The notes beneath the pieces are model-generated. The model made no database searches and was not told the origin of the DNA. It saw only the letters and a program-made list of their open reading frames with translations. A stretch of DNA of 22,375 nucleotides, taken from positions 1 to 22,375 of the IMG/VR virus record IMGVR_UViG_3300024520_000526. One strand, given 5' to 3'. Shown piece after piece: positions 8,790-15,790 of the stretch; position 1 is the stretch's first letter, and the number at the start of each line of letters is the position of its first letter. Origin of the DNA: a virus. Position numbers and translations under genes: made by a program.

Positions 8790-9468
8790 CTTGTTCCTCC
8801 TGTCGTAGTTGAATTATTCTTGGGTTATTGTCTATCTTAAATCCTTCAAGGCTGATTGCTTTATGATTAGCATTCATAACATCAAAGAATAAATAGATAG
8901 ATAAATTTTTATAGTTTCTAATCTTATCTAAGAAAAAGTTTAACCACACATTAGGTTCAAAGACTGAGACATGTACGTTAGTACCATCTTCAAATGTTTT
9001 CATTGCAGGGTAGCAAGCTATATTAAAGAAGGCCATCTTGTTAGACCTCTCTAATATCTCATCTACCACCCATCCTAGATCAGTCTCAGGCACATGTTCT
9101 AGTACGTCAGTACATATTACTGCATCATACTCGTCACTACTAAGTACGTTATACTCAGCAAGAGCAGGTTCATAACGATCAATTTTATCTAGCTCCCAAT
9201 ATTCTGTTAGTGGTTTATCTATCACGTTGGTTAGTCTTTGATAGTCTTCAGTATATAGAGTACCTTTACCTGCTCCATAGTCTAGTAAACTTTTACATTT
9301 ATTAGACTTAAGAAAGCCATCAATAATATAGATAAACTTTGTTAAACTCTTACCATCAAACATACCTTTAGCTGAAGAATGCATTGCAATGTATTGGTCA
9401 AGTAACTCTGTGTACTTAGCTGATGGTCTGTCTCTACTTAACTCTGGATCATATTGTATATCAAGCAT
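8773..9468 (-). CDS. SAM-dependent class I methyltransferase
   Basis: The start chosen is the ATG of MLDIQYDPEL, with AAGGA seven bases upstream; a TTG five codons earlier opens the same frame but has less support. Motif I of the Rossmann fold is LLDYGAGKGT (residues 61-70). The acidic strand-2 end is ELDKID (about 92-97). The VICTDVLEHVPE segment is the motif typical of Methyltransf_11/23 enzymes acting on small molecules or glycans. It overlaps the preceding fusion gene by eight bases, and the glycosyltransferases beside it suggest the substrate is a sugar or surface glycan. No DNA-methylase motif (DPPY/NPPY) is seen, so DNA modification is unlikely. Confidence 0.8.
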   Translation of the reverse strand: MLDIQYDPELSRDRPSAKYTELLDQYIAMHSSAKGMFDGKSLTKFIYIIDGFLKSNKCKSLLDYGAGKGTLYTEDYQRLTNVIDKPLTEYWELDKIDRYEPALAEYNVLSSDEYDAVICTDVLEHVPETDLGWVVDEILERSNKMAFFNIACYPAMKTFEDGTNVHVSVFEPNVWLNFFLDKIRNYKNLSIYLFFDVMNANHKAISLEGFKIDNNPRIIQLRQEEQDDRNT

Positions 9469-11833
9469 CGTAGTATCCTTCAAACTCTGGTCTTGTTTTC
9501 TTTTTCTGTTGTATCTCCCATAGGTCAGCTACCATTGTATCTTTTCCATGAAAGCTTAGTACACCCTCAAGACCTTCATCTTGAAAGACTTTCTCACAGT
9601 CCTGTGCCATAGCTAGTAGCTCACCAGTAGTCCAGTACTTCTTCTCATCAACACTTACTTCAATGTACTTAGGCTTTGGTACTTCACCACCTTCTATATC
9701 ACCTGTAGTCTCAGTAAGTTCTTCCTTACTAGGCTCATCTCTGCAAGAATCAAAACCAAAGAGGTCTATGTTTCTAAAGCCCATTGTATGTAGTATACCT
9801 ATGCCCCTCATAGCAGCACACGTACCACCAGTAATCATAGTAGCACCTTTAGGTATGCCTAGATCATCAGGTACTTTGACTTGTTGATTCTGTATCTGAG
9901 TACCTTGCTCACTCTCTTCTCTAAGAGAATCAGTAAAGGCATGCCATCCCCATATCTTACATTCTTTAGCTATGAAGAAGTTAGTTACAGAAGGATCAGT
10001 CATAGAAGCAACAAAGAAATTAGTATCAGGATCTAAGTTCTTGAAGAGATCCTTACGTACTACGTTGTGAGTAGACACTCCTGTAATAGGTCGAGGATCT
10101 AGTATGATACAACCCCAAGGCTTGATGCCATTGGCAATCAGGTGAGGGTAAGCATGTTTAACTGTTAGTAACTTAGCATCTGGGTTGTCCTTAATGAACA
10201 TCTTCAATGCACCATAGTCTAAGTAAGGGCCAGCAGAAACAAGTATAGCTTTCTGTTGGTGTGCCATATGCTTAGTCACCCACTTCTTAGGATCAATCAG
10301 TGTCATGTTAGACTTAATGTTGTTCTTGATGTAGTCTTTAGGAACACAGTCTCTAGGATGCACAACAATAGGTACACTCTTTAACTGATTAGGTATATCT
10401 TCTACAGTTGGACCGTGAAGAAAAACCACAAGGTGAGTATGACCACCTCCAGCCACCTTGTCTTGGGAAGGGAGAAGATGCTTACGTGTCGTAGACTTCT
10501 CATCAAAGCTTGTCCAGCCATCTTTCGTTGTCTCTTTCTGATCAACCTTCTTTGTCTTGACGCTATCAAAAACATGTTTCACTCCATGATATTTTTCAGG
10601 AGGCATAGACTCATCTTCTTCTGATTCTTTAGTGAAGTAATGATCACCTATAACTACAGGTACGTCCTTAAGTATTTCGTACTCTGTCTGGACTGTCTCA
10701 ATACTATTACCACTACCAATCAAAGCAAAGTCTACATCTTTTATATCCTTCTTTAATAATGTTTCTCTTACATTACCTTTAGTTAATTGAAAGGTAAACT
10801 CTTTATTCTCTTTCTCTTTAACATGCTCAGAGAACTCTATTAGTCTTTTATGTACAGCTTCTAAAGTATTATGAGGCTTTACATTAAACTCTTCGTGATC
10901 TGTCTCTGTAGTTGCATCCTCAAAGAGATCATAACCTATGTAATGTACTTCATCTGTCTTCTGAAATGCAGCAAGTGCCATCTCAATAGCTCTACCACCA
11001 TTCCAAGTACCTGTCTCAAGTATAGTCTTAGGTTTATAATACCTTACTAGATCAGCTAACTGCTTGTATCTACTAGGTAATATGTCTTGAGTAGTCTCTG
11101 TCTCAGACAGCTTGAAGATACGTTTACCATCCTTATCTCTCATGGCAAAGTTCTCACGATCATACATGTTGACAAGTATGTCACCTATAATAGACTTCTT
11201 AGGATCAACCTCTAATGTATTCATACCATGAGCATTATAGATAAGCTTAAGTCTATCAAAGATAAATGTATCATGCCACTCACGGTAGTTGAGAAACTCA
11301 CCTGATATGAAGGCACCTCTAAGATCACCAAGTAAACGCACTGGTGTTTCTCTGTCAAGATTAAATCCTACAATCTGTGTCATGTCTGTAAAGGTTACAA
11401 GGTCCAGTTTATCTGAGTGTTCAGGAAATATAGTATCAATATCTTTTTGATATACATTCTTGATGTTCATACAACTAGGATCAAGCCAGAATAACCAACC
11501 ATTAGTACTATCAAAGGCACACTCTGTTAGTGCAATTACTTTAGGAATATACTTGAGTGGATTTAAGATATCATTGTACTGTATCTTACCCCCTTCAGTA
11601 CCATTGTGTTGAGCAAAGGTCTTGAGAAAGTCTGGATAGTCTGATATCTCCATTAGGTTATGATAGAATATATTCTTAGCTTTAGGTAAGGAATAGTTAG
11701 CAAGGTCAAGGTTATAGTAATAACAATGAAACTCTATGCTAGGCTCCCAGTTATCTTTAAATTCATTTAAGAGATGAAACGTACTATGCTGTAGTGATGT
11801 TTCATCAAAGGCTGTTACAATTTTATAGCTCAT
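9461..11833 (-). CDS. Three-domain fusion: glycosyltransferase-like, SAM-methyltransferase-like, DUF115/MptE-like
   Basis: A 790-aa protein with three visible parts. Residues 1-235 look like a glycosyltransferase or glycan-processing domain (VTAFDETS start, WLFWLDPS at 113-120 where a DxD-type metal site would be, and REWHDTFIFD). Residues 255-400 resemble a class I methyltransferase with ILETGTWNGG as motif I (271-280), IGYDLFED as the motif II strand and DVPVVIGDHYF near the end. Residues 525-700 resemble the DUF115 (MAF/MptE-like) domain: AILVSAGPYLD, the GCIILDPRP strand, ITGGTCAAMRGIGI and DLFGFDSC. DUF115 proteins are linked to flagellin glycosylation and pterin pyrophosphate transfer. 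The gene overlaps its neighbours by 11 and 8 bases. I infer that it builds or alters a surface glycan; the substrate is unknown. Confidence 0.7.
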   Translation of the reverse strand: MSYKIVTAFDETSLQHSTFHLLNEFKDNWEPSIEFHCYYYNLDLANYSLPKAKNIFYHNLMEISDYPDFLKTFAQHNGTEGGKIQYNDILNPLKYIPKVIALTECAFDSTNGWLFWLDPSCMNIKNVYQKDIDTIFPEHSDKLDLVTFTDMTQIVGFNLDRETPVRLLGDLRGAFISGEFLNYREWHDTFIFDRLKLIYNAHGMNTLEVDPKKSIIGDILVNMYDRENFAMRDKDGKRIFKLSETETTQDILPSRYKQLADLVRYYKPKTILETGTWNGGRAIEMALAAFQKTDEVHYIGYDLFEDATTETDHEEFNVKPHNTLEAVHKRLIEFSEHVKEKENKEFTFQLTKGNVRETLLKKDIKDVDFALIGSGNSIETVQTEYEILKDVPVVIGDHYFTKESEEDESMPPEKYHGVKHVFDSVKTKKVDQKETTKDGWTSFDEKSTTRKHLLPSQDKVAGGGHTHLVVFLHGPTVEDIPNQLKSVPIVVHPRDCVPKDYIKNNIKSNMTLIDPKKWVTKHMAHQQKAILVSAGPYLDYGALKMFIKDNPDAKLLTVKHAYPHLIANGIKPWGCIILDPRPITGVSTHNVVRKDLFKNLDPDTNFFVASMTDPSVTNFFIAKECKIWGWHAFTDSLREESEQGTQIQNQQVKVPDDLGIPKGATMITGGTCAAMRGIGILHTMGFRNIDLFGFDSCRDEPSKEELTETTGDIEGGEVPKPKYIEVSVDEKKYWTTGELLAMAQDCEKVFQDEGLEGVLSFHGKDTMVADLWEIQQKKKTRPEFEGYYDA

Positions 11834-12599
11834 CTATTTTTCCATGTAATGTTAAATAAGAATAGTCACTGTTCCACTCACTAGCCATAAGACCATCTAC
11901 TTCACGTTGGCATTCCCACTTAGGAAACCAAGGACCACCTGTTGTAAAGTGTACTAACTTAGGATCAATAGAAGGATCAGAATGACTGTCAAGCCAGTTC
12001 CATTCTTCTGATATTGTACCCATAGCTGAGTTCTTATTAGGTAACCAACCAAATGTATGTAGATAGTTACCTGTCTTATTGTTGACAGCAAAGGGTGTGA
12101 GTTGTTTGTTTAACTCATGACCACAGTTCCACAACATAAGACTAGACCAGTTCTTTCTATTGTATCTAGTCTGTTCTCTACCATCCATTTTAAACTTAGC
12201 AGTTGGTTCATACTCATGCTTAACACAGTACAAAGGATAGAACTCATCGTTGTATTCTTCAAACAATTCATTGATGTCTGTTCTAGGATACATATCGCAA
12301 TCTAAATACAACGCCCATCCTTCATACTGCATCAAAGCAGGTACTAGAAAACGAGTAAAAGTAAACTCACTTGAGAAAGGCTTCTGATCTATGGAGTCAA
12401 TCATTTGATTGTTCACCCACTCGAAAGGTCTGTTAAACATATTCATATGTTCCAAGATATCTTTACGTAGAAACTTAACTATAATATCCTTTGGTGAGTT
12501 AGCTTCTATTAAGTATTTTAACATCTGGGCTGCAACCTTTTCTTTAGGATCATATCCTATAAAAACTGTGTTCACCTTTTTCTCTTTACTAATAGCCAT
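11823..12599 (-). CDS. Glycosyltransferase (GT-A fold, GT8-like)
   Basis: 258 aa. The N-terminus VNTVFIGYDPKEKVAAQMLK is the nucleotide-sugar-binding strand and turn. FTFTRFLVPALMQYEGWALY leads to the metal-binding DxD at LDCDMY (about residues 96-101). LVHFTTGGPWFPKW near the C-terminus matches the HxxGxxKPW-like end of GT8 enzymes, in altered form. It has no membrane helix, so it acts in the cytoplasm on a nucleotide sugar. AGGA lies eight bases before the ATG. The position before the fusion protein and a methyltransferase suggests a shared glycan pathway. The sugar donor cannot be read from the sequence. Confidence 0.8.
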   Translation of the reverse strand: MAISKEKKVNTVFIGYDPKEKVAAQMLKYLIEANSPKDIIVKFLRKDILEHMNMFNRPFEWVNNQMIDSIDQKPFSSEFTFTRFLVPALMQYEGWALYLDCDMYPRTDINELFEEYNDEFYPLYCVKHEYEPTAKFKMDGREQTRYNRKNWSSLMLWNCGHELNKQLTPFAVNNKTGNYLHTFGWLPNKNSAMGTISEEWNWLDSHSDPSIDPKLVHFTTGGPWFPKWECQREVDGLMASEWNSDYSYLTLHGKIDEL

Positions 12600-12610
12600 T
12601 AGTATATCCT

Positions 12611-13057
12611 TTATTTAAGTTCTATCTGTCTAGGTTTTTTATGATCAGGAATGTTTTGTTCTAGATCAATAGTAAGTAACCCATTATTTACACTAGCATC
12701 ATTCACCTCTATGTTATCAGCAAGGTGAAAGATTTTTTTAAAACTTCTGTTAGCAATCCCACGATATAGAATCTTACCATTACTCTCAGTTTCTTTTCCA
12801 TCATAAGAGATGGTGAGGTTCTGCTCCTCAAGAGTAACGTCTAAGTCTTCTTTAGAAATACCAGCAACAGCAAGTGTAATAGTATACTTACCATCTTCGT
12901 ATTCTATTAAATTATGTGGGGGATAATTAGGTTTATTGTTTATTAAGTTATTAGGTTGATTTAACACTGTATTAAATATTTTATCATATCCTATAACCCA
13001 ATCTCTAAAGTCTTGTAGTTGTACTCTAGACGATAGATGTTTATCTACATAGTTCAT
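12611..13057 (-). CDS. Small heat-shock protein Hsp20 (IbpA class)
   Basis: An ATP-independent holdase that binds unfolding proteins. The alpha-crystallin domain spans about residues 48-135: YTITLAVAGISKEDL, LTISYDG, RGIANRSFKKIFHL and NGLLTIDLE. These last two stretches and the IPDHKKPRQIEL end are the IbpA/HspA class A pattern of proteobacteria. The start is the ATG of MNYVDKHLSS, with AAGGAG seven bases before it. A GTG 13 codons upstream in frame lies inside the leader and is rejected. The full length of 148 aa is normal for the class. The gene has its own promoter and a structured leader, unlike most genes here. It is followed closely by the glycosyltransferase. Confidence 0.93.
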   Translation of the reverse strand: MNYVDKHLSSRVQLQDFRDWVIGYDKIFNTVLNQPNNLINNKPNYPPHNLIEYEDGKYTITLAVAGISKEDLDVTLEEQNLTISYDGKETESNGKILYRGIANRSFKKIFHLADNIEVNDASVNNGLLTIDLEQNIPDHKKPRQIELK

Positions 13058-13063
13058 AATGTT

Positions 13064-13081
13064 TCTCCTTAATAAGCAAGA
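13064..13081 (-). promoter_or_regulatory. ROSE-like RNA thermometer hairpin over the Hsp20 ribosome site
   Basis: Read on the - strand: TCTTGCTTATTAAGGAGA. TCTT pairs with GGAGA's GAGA (one U-G wobble), CTT pairs with AAG, the G between TCTT and CTT is unpaired (or opposes a G), and the loop is ATT. The whole AAGGAG Shine-Dalgarno site is inside the stem. ROSE elements of proteobacterial small heat-shock genes carry U(U/C)GCU opposite AGGA with that same bulged or G-G-paired G, which makes the stem melt on heating. The gene downstream is an Hsp20. The pairing is seen; thermometer function is inferred. Confidence 0.65.
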
Positions 13082-13082
13082 T

Positions 13083-13112
13083 TGTATGGAACCCACACTG
13101 GCATTCCATACA
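13083..13112 (-). promoter_or_regulatory. Perfect 9-bp inverted repeat at the Hsp20 transcription start
   Basis: TGTATGGAA and TTCCATACA flank 12 bases, which hold a further CCA/TGG pairing around a GTG loop. The left arm covers the predicted start point (about 13108), so it could be a DNA operator. If transcription starts a little upstream it would form the first stem of a two-stem leader, the layout of known ROSE leaders. Even a start at 13109 leaves six of the nine pairs. Confidence 0.7.
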
Positions 13113-13114
13113 TT

Positions 13115-13143
13115 ATTATACTACACTTTTTATATCTTGGCAA
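13115..13143 (-). promoter_or_regulatory. Sigma70-type promoter for Hsp20
   Basis: The -35 box is TTGCCA (13143-13138), the spacer is 17 bp, and the -10 box is a perfect TATAAT (13120-13115). The start is expected near 13108, giving a leader of about 50 bases. It lies in the gap between the nrdJ stop and the Hsp20 ATG. Confidence 0.8.
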
Positions 13144-13150
13144 GCTTTTT

Positions 13151-14842
13151 TTAATCACACTCTTTCTGACCTGTCGTTGGATCTATGTAACAAGCTTCTG
13201 CTTTAGGCTCATCCTTAACTTCATTGAGGATACCATAGCGTTTACCACTAGCCCTGAAGGTGGTGATGCCCTTGCATCCCTGCTTCCAAGCATTGTAGTA
13301 TAACTCTTTGAACTCTTCGTAAGTTACATTGTCACCTACGTTACAGGTCTTAGAGACAGCACTGTCAATATACTTAGATGTTAAAGCAAGGACTGAGAGA
13401 TGTTCTTCAGCACTAATCTCATTGGCAGTTCTACCATTCACGCCATGTCTATAAGCATAGTCTTCTACACGTTGTATCTGATGACCATCAAACTCTTGTA
13501 TGGTTCTATCATAAAACAAACTAAATGGTGGTTCAATACCAGAGCTTACGTTGTCAGCAGTCAAACTTATTGTACCAGTAGGTGCTATGGAAGTTAGGTG
13601 AGAGTTGCGTAGTCCATTCTCTTTGATCTGATCTTGTACCCAATTAGATAATGTCTTAAAGAACTTACCTTCGATGTACTTATCTTTATCGTACAATGGA
13701 AAGCAACCTTTCTCTTTAGCTAGTAAAGCACTTGCACCATAGGTGTGATCTCGTAATGTCTTAAGAACTTTAGTAGTAAACTTCATGAACTCTTCTGAAG
13801 CATAAGGCATACCACACATCTCACCTGCATTAGCCAGACCAGTAACACCTAGTCCCATCCTACGTTTGTTCTTAGCTTCTTTCTCCTGCTCTTCCAGAGG
13901 ATAGATAGTCCTATCAATAACATTATCCATAGCTCTGACTACATGATGGATGTCACCAGTGAACAGACCATAATCAAATGCACCTGCTCCAACATACTTA
14001 GTAAGATTAAAGCTACCAAGAAGACAAGCACCATAAGGAGGTAGAGGTTGTTCACCACAAGGGTTAGTAGCTTCTATGTTCTCACAGTAGTATAGGTTAT
14101 TCATCTTGTTAATGGTATCTATGAACAACACTCCCGGCTCTGCCCAATCCCATGTGCTACGCATGATCATATCCCATAGGGCTACAGGGTCTACCTCTTC
14201 GTGTACTCTACCTTCAAACTGTAGAGGAAATGGTTCTTTCTTTTCAAGACATCTCATGAACTCATCTGTGATACCAACAGAGATATTAAAACCAGTAAGA
14301 GAAGTACCATCATTCTTAGCTGTGATAAACTGTTCAATGTCAGGATGATCAACACGTAAGACACCCATCTGTGCGCCTCTACGATGTCCACTAGATGCTA
14401 TGGTCTGACATACAGCATCAAAGATCTGCATGAAGCTGACTGCACCAGATGCTCTAGAGTCTAGAGACTTGATACGATCACCTCTGGGACGTAGCCTACT
14501 GAAGTCATAGCCTATACCACCACCTCTACGCATTGTCTCAGCAGCATCAGTAGCTCTACCCATAATAGAATCCATACTATCTTCTATAGCACCACTGACA
14601 AAGCAGTTGTAAGCAGTAGTCTGCCTTGCTGCTCCCATAGCATTCTGTACCCTACCAGCAGGTAAGAACCTCATGTGCCTGAGTGCATCCTTGAAGTTCT
14701 CAAAGTGATCAGGTGTATCCTTTAAGGCTTCTGCAATACGTACAACCTTACTATAAAAATCTTCTCCTGTTTGCCTATACTTAACATTGTCTATCTCTTC
14801 TGAGATGGGTAGTGTCATACCATAGTGTACTTCGTTTTCCAT
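13151..14842 (-). CDS. nrdJ: Class II (adenosylcobalamin-dependent) ribonucleoside reductase
   Basis: Reduces ribonucleotides to deoxyribonucleotides using a cobalamin-generated thiyl radical. Visible: active-site pair C80 (YNCFVSG) and C273 (YGACLLGS), radical Cys C262 with N260 and E264 in NPCGEQPLPP, the APTGTISLTADNVSSGIEP phosphate-binding loop, and GCKGITTFRASGKRYGIL near the end. The tail has two Cys (EACYIDPTTGQKECD) that could pass electrons from thioredoxin. The C80/C262/C273 spacing matches class II rather than class I, and no NrdB-like small subunit gene is near. At 563 aa it is a compact form without an ATP cone. GAAAGGGA precedes the ATG. It supplies dNTPs for the phage polymerase and implies a host that makes or imports B12. 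Confidence 0.92.
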   Translation of the reverse strand: MENEVHYGMTLPISEEIDNVKYRQTGEDFYSKVVRIAEALKDTPDHFENFKDALRHMRFLPAGRVQNAMGAARQTTAYNCFVSGAIEDSMDSIMGRATDAAETMRRGGGIGYDFSRLRPRGDRIKSLDSRASGAVSFMQIFDAVCQTIASSGHRRGAQMGVLRVDHPDIEQFITAKNDGTSLTGFNISVGITDEFMRCLEKKEPFPLQFEGRVHEEVDPVALWDMIMRSTWDWAEPGVLFIDTINKMNNLYYCENIEATNPCGEQPLPPYGACLLGSFNLTKYVGAGAFDYGLFTGDIHHVVRAMDNVIDRTIYPLEEQEKEAKNKRRMGLGVTGLANAGEMCGMPYASEEFMKFTTKVLKTLRDHTYGASALLAKEKGCFPLYDKDKYIEGKFFKTLSNWVQDQIKENGLRNSHLTSIAPTGTISLTADNVSSGIEPPFSLFYDRTIQEFDGHQIQRVEDYAYRHGVNGRTANEISAEEHLSVLALTSKYIDSAVSKTCNVGDNVTYEEFKELYYNAWKQGCKGITTFRASGKRYGILNEVKDEPKAEACYIDPTTGQKECD

Positions 14843-14855
14843 TTATGTTCCCTTT

Positions 14856-15092
14856 CTATTTATATTCTAAGGCTAGTATTAGTTGTGCGTAGTGTATTAC
14901 TTTTTCAATATCTTTTTTACCTTGACCTTTAGTACGATGTCGAGTTATATATTTTATCACATTACCCTCGAAGTAGTCAAGCTTATTCGCATGTATATAT
15001 TCAACAGGCTGTATGCCACAATCTTTATAGTGATCACCACCTACTTGTACCTTAAGTGCTTCAGAGGAGTGATTGAAATTTTCTTCTGACAT
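14856..15092 (-). CDS. DUF3310 protein (SaV-like, 78 aa)
   Basis: The core VGGDHYKDCGIQPVEYIHAN, the EGNVIKYITRH segment and the closing DIEKVIHYAQLIL helix are the DUF3310 signature, a small phage family sometimes labelled 'nucleotide kinase' on weak grounds. AGGAG lies nine bases before the ATG. It overlaps the gene upstream by 32 bases and lies 13 bases before nrdJ, which fits a nucleotide-metabolism link without proving one. Confidence 0.85.
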   Translation of the reverse strand: MSEENFNHSSEALKVQVGGDHYKDCGIQPVEYIHANKLDYFEGNVIKYITRHRTKGQGKKDIEKVIHYAQLILALEYK

Positions 15093-15402
15093 TTAAAATA
15101 TCTCCTGAGTTAATAACATTAGACGCAAAGTTTCTAACAGCAGTAGGCTTAACACCAGCATAAGTACATACTGTTTCAAAGTCTTCACACGTAACACCTT
15201 CTGTTTTAAATATCCAAGCATGGGCTTGATCTCTATATACTTGAACAGAAGTTTTTTCTTTGTCATACTTAGGTTTAGTTAAGTCTAGTAATGCTTGTAG
15301 TATAACACCAACGTATAAAGATCTATGAGAATCTTTACCTGTTATTTCATATAAAGATCCCATAGATACATCAGTGCTTAGTTCGTAAGGACTATCAGTC
15401 AT
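15061..15402 (-). CDS. Conserved-looking phage protein of unknown function (113 aa)
   Basis: The start chosen is the ATG of MTDSPYELSTDV, which overlaps the stop of the gene upstream by eight bases; a GTG 13 codons earlier lies deep inside that gene. A central helix (SLYVGVILQALLDL) is followed by VYRDQAHAWIFKTEGV, then CEDFETVCTYAGVKPTAVRN. That last stretch (DFE-x-VC-x-x-AG-x-x-P-x-x-VR) reads like a small helix-turn-helix and, from memory, recurs in small phage proteins; I know no function for it. It could bind DNA, given the replication-gene context. Confidence 0.75.
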   Translation of the reverse strand: MTDSPYELSTDVSMGSLYEITGKDSHRSLYVGVILQALLDLTKPKYDKEKTSVQVYRDQAHAWIFKTEGVTCEDFETVCTYAGVKPTAVRNFASNVINSGDILNVRRKFQSLL

Positions 15403-15790
15403 TATCAAAATACTCTTCAACTGGCCTATAGAACTTACCACCTACAAAACTATTATAGAAGGCAGGTTCATCAGACCCTTCTAAGGTAGCACATAAAACA
15501 TTGTACTTCATTTGATAGTAACACTCATAGTATCGTAAGCTTCGTTTGTTTTTAAACTCAGCTATAATATTAAACTTAAAGTTATCTTTACCTAACTTCT
15601 TTATGTCTTCTATTAAATGTTTGGAAGATCCCATGTAAGATTTCCAATTTGATTCACGTTTCTTTTTACCTTTAGAATAATTAAAATATTGTTTACAACC
15701 TATGTAAGCTTTCTCTGTTTTGATATTGGTTATCCAGTATACAAAACCAAACTTAGTTAGGTCAGGTTTCTTATCATATTCCCAATGCAT
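15395..15790 (-). CDS. GIY-YIG-like endonuclease (131 aa)
   Basis: FGFVYWITN (residues 14-22) and KAYIGCKQ (27-34) fit the two GIY-YIG strands, in altered form (V-Y and Y-I-G). The later segment RYYECYYQMKYNVL fits the helix with the metal-binding Glu and the following Asn. The rest is Lys-rich, as for a DNA-binding nuclease. The ATG is in a TAATG overlap with the Cas4-like nuclease gene. It could be a structure-specific nuclease in phage recombination or host DNA breakdown, or a free-standing homing-type nuclease. Family call moderate, role unknown. Confidence 0.65.
   Translation of the reverse strand: MHWEYDKKPDLTKFGFVYWITNIKTEKAYIGCKQYFNYSKGKKKRESNWKSYMGSSKHLIEDIKKLGKDNFKFNIIAEFKNKRSLRYYECYYQMKYNVLCATLEGSDEPAFYNSFVGGKFYRPVEEYFDND

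Noticed and set aside
13058-13096. GTG start 13 codons upstream for Hsp20 (MGSIQSCLLRR...)
   Set aside because: It lies within the structured leader, upstream of a good AAGGAG site, and the added residues do not fit Hsp20.
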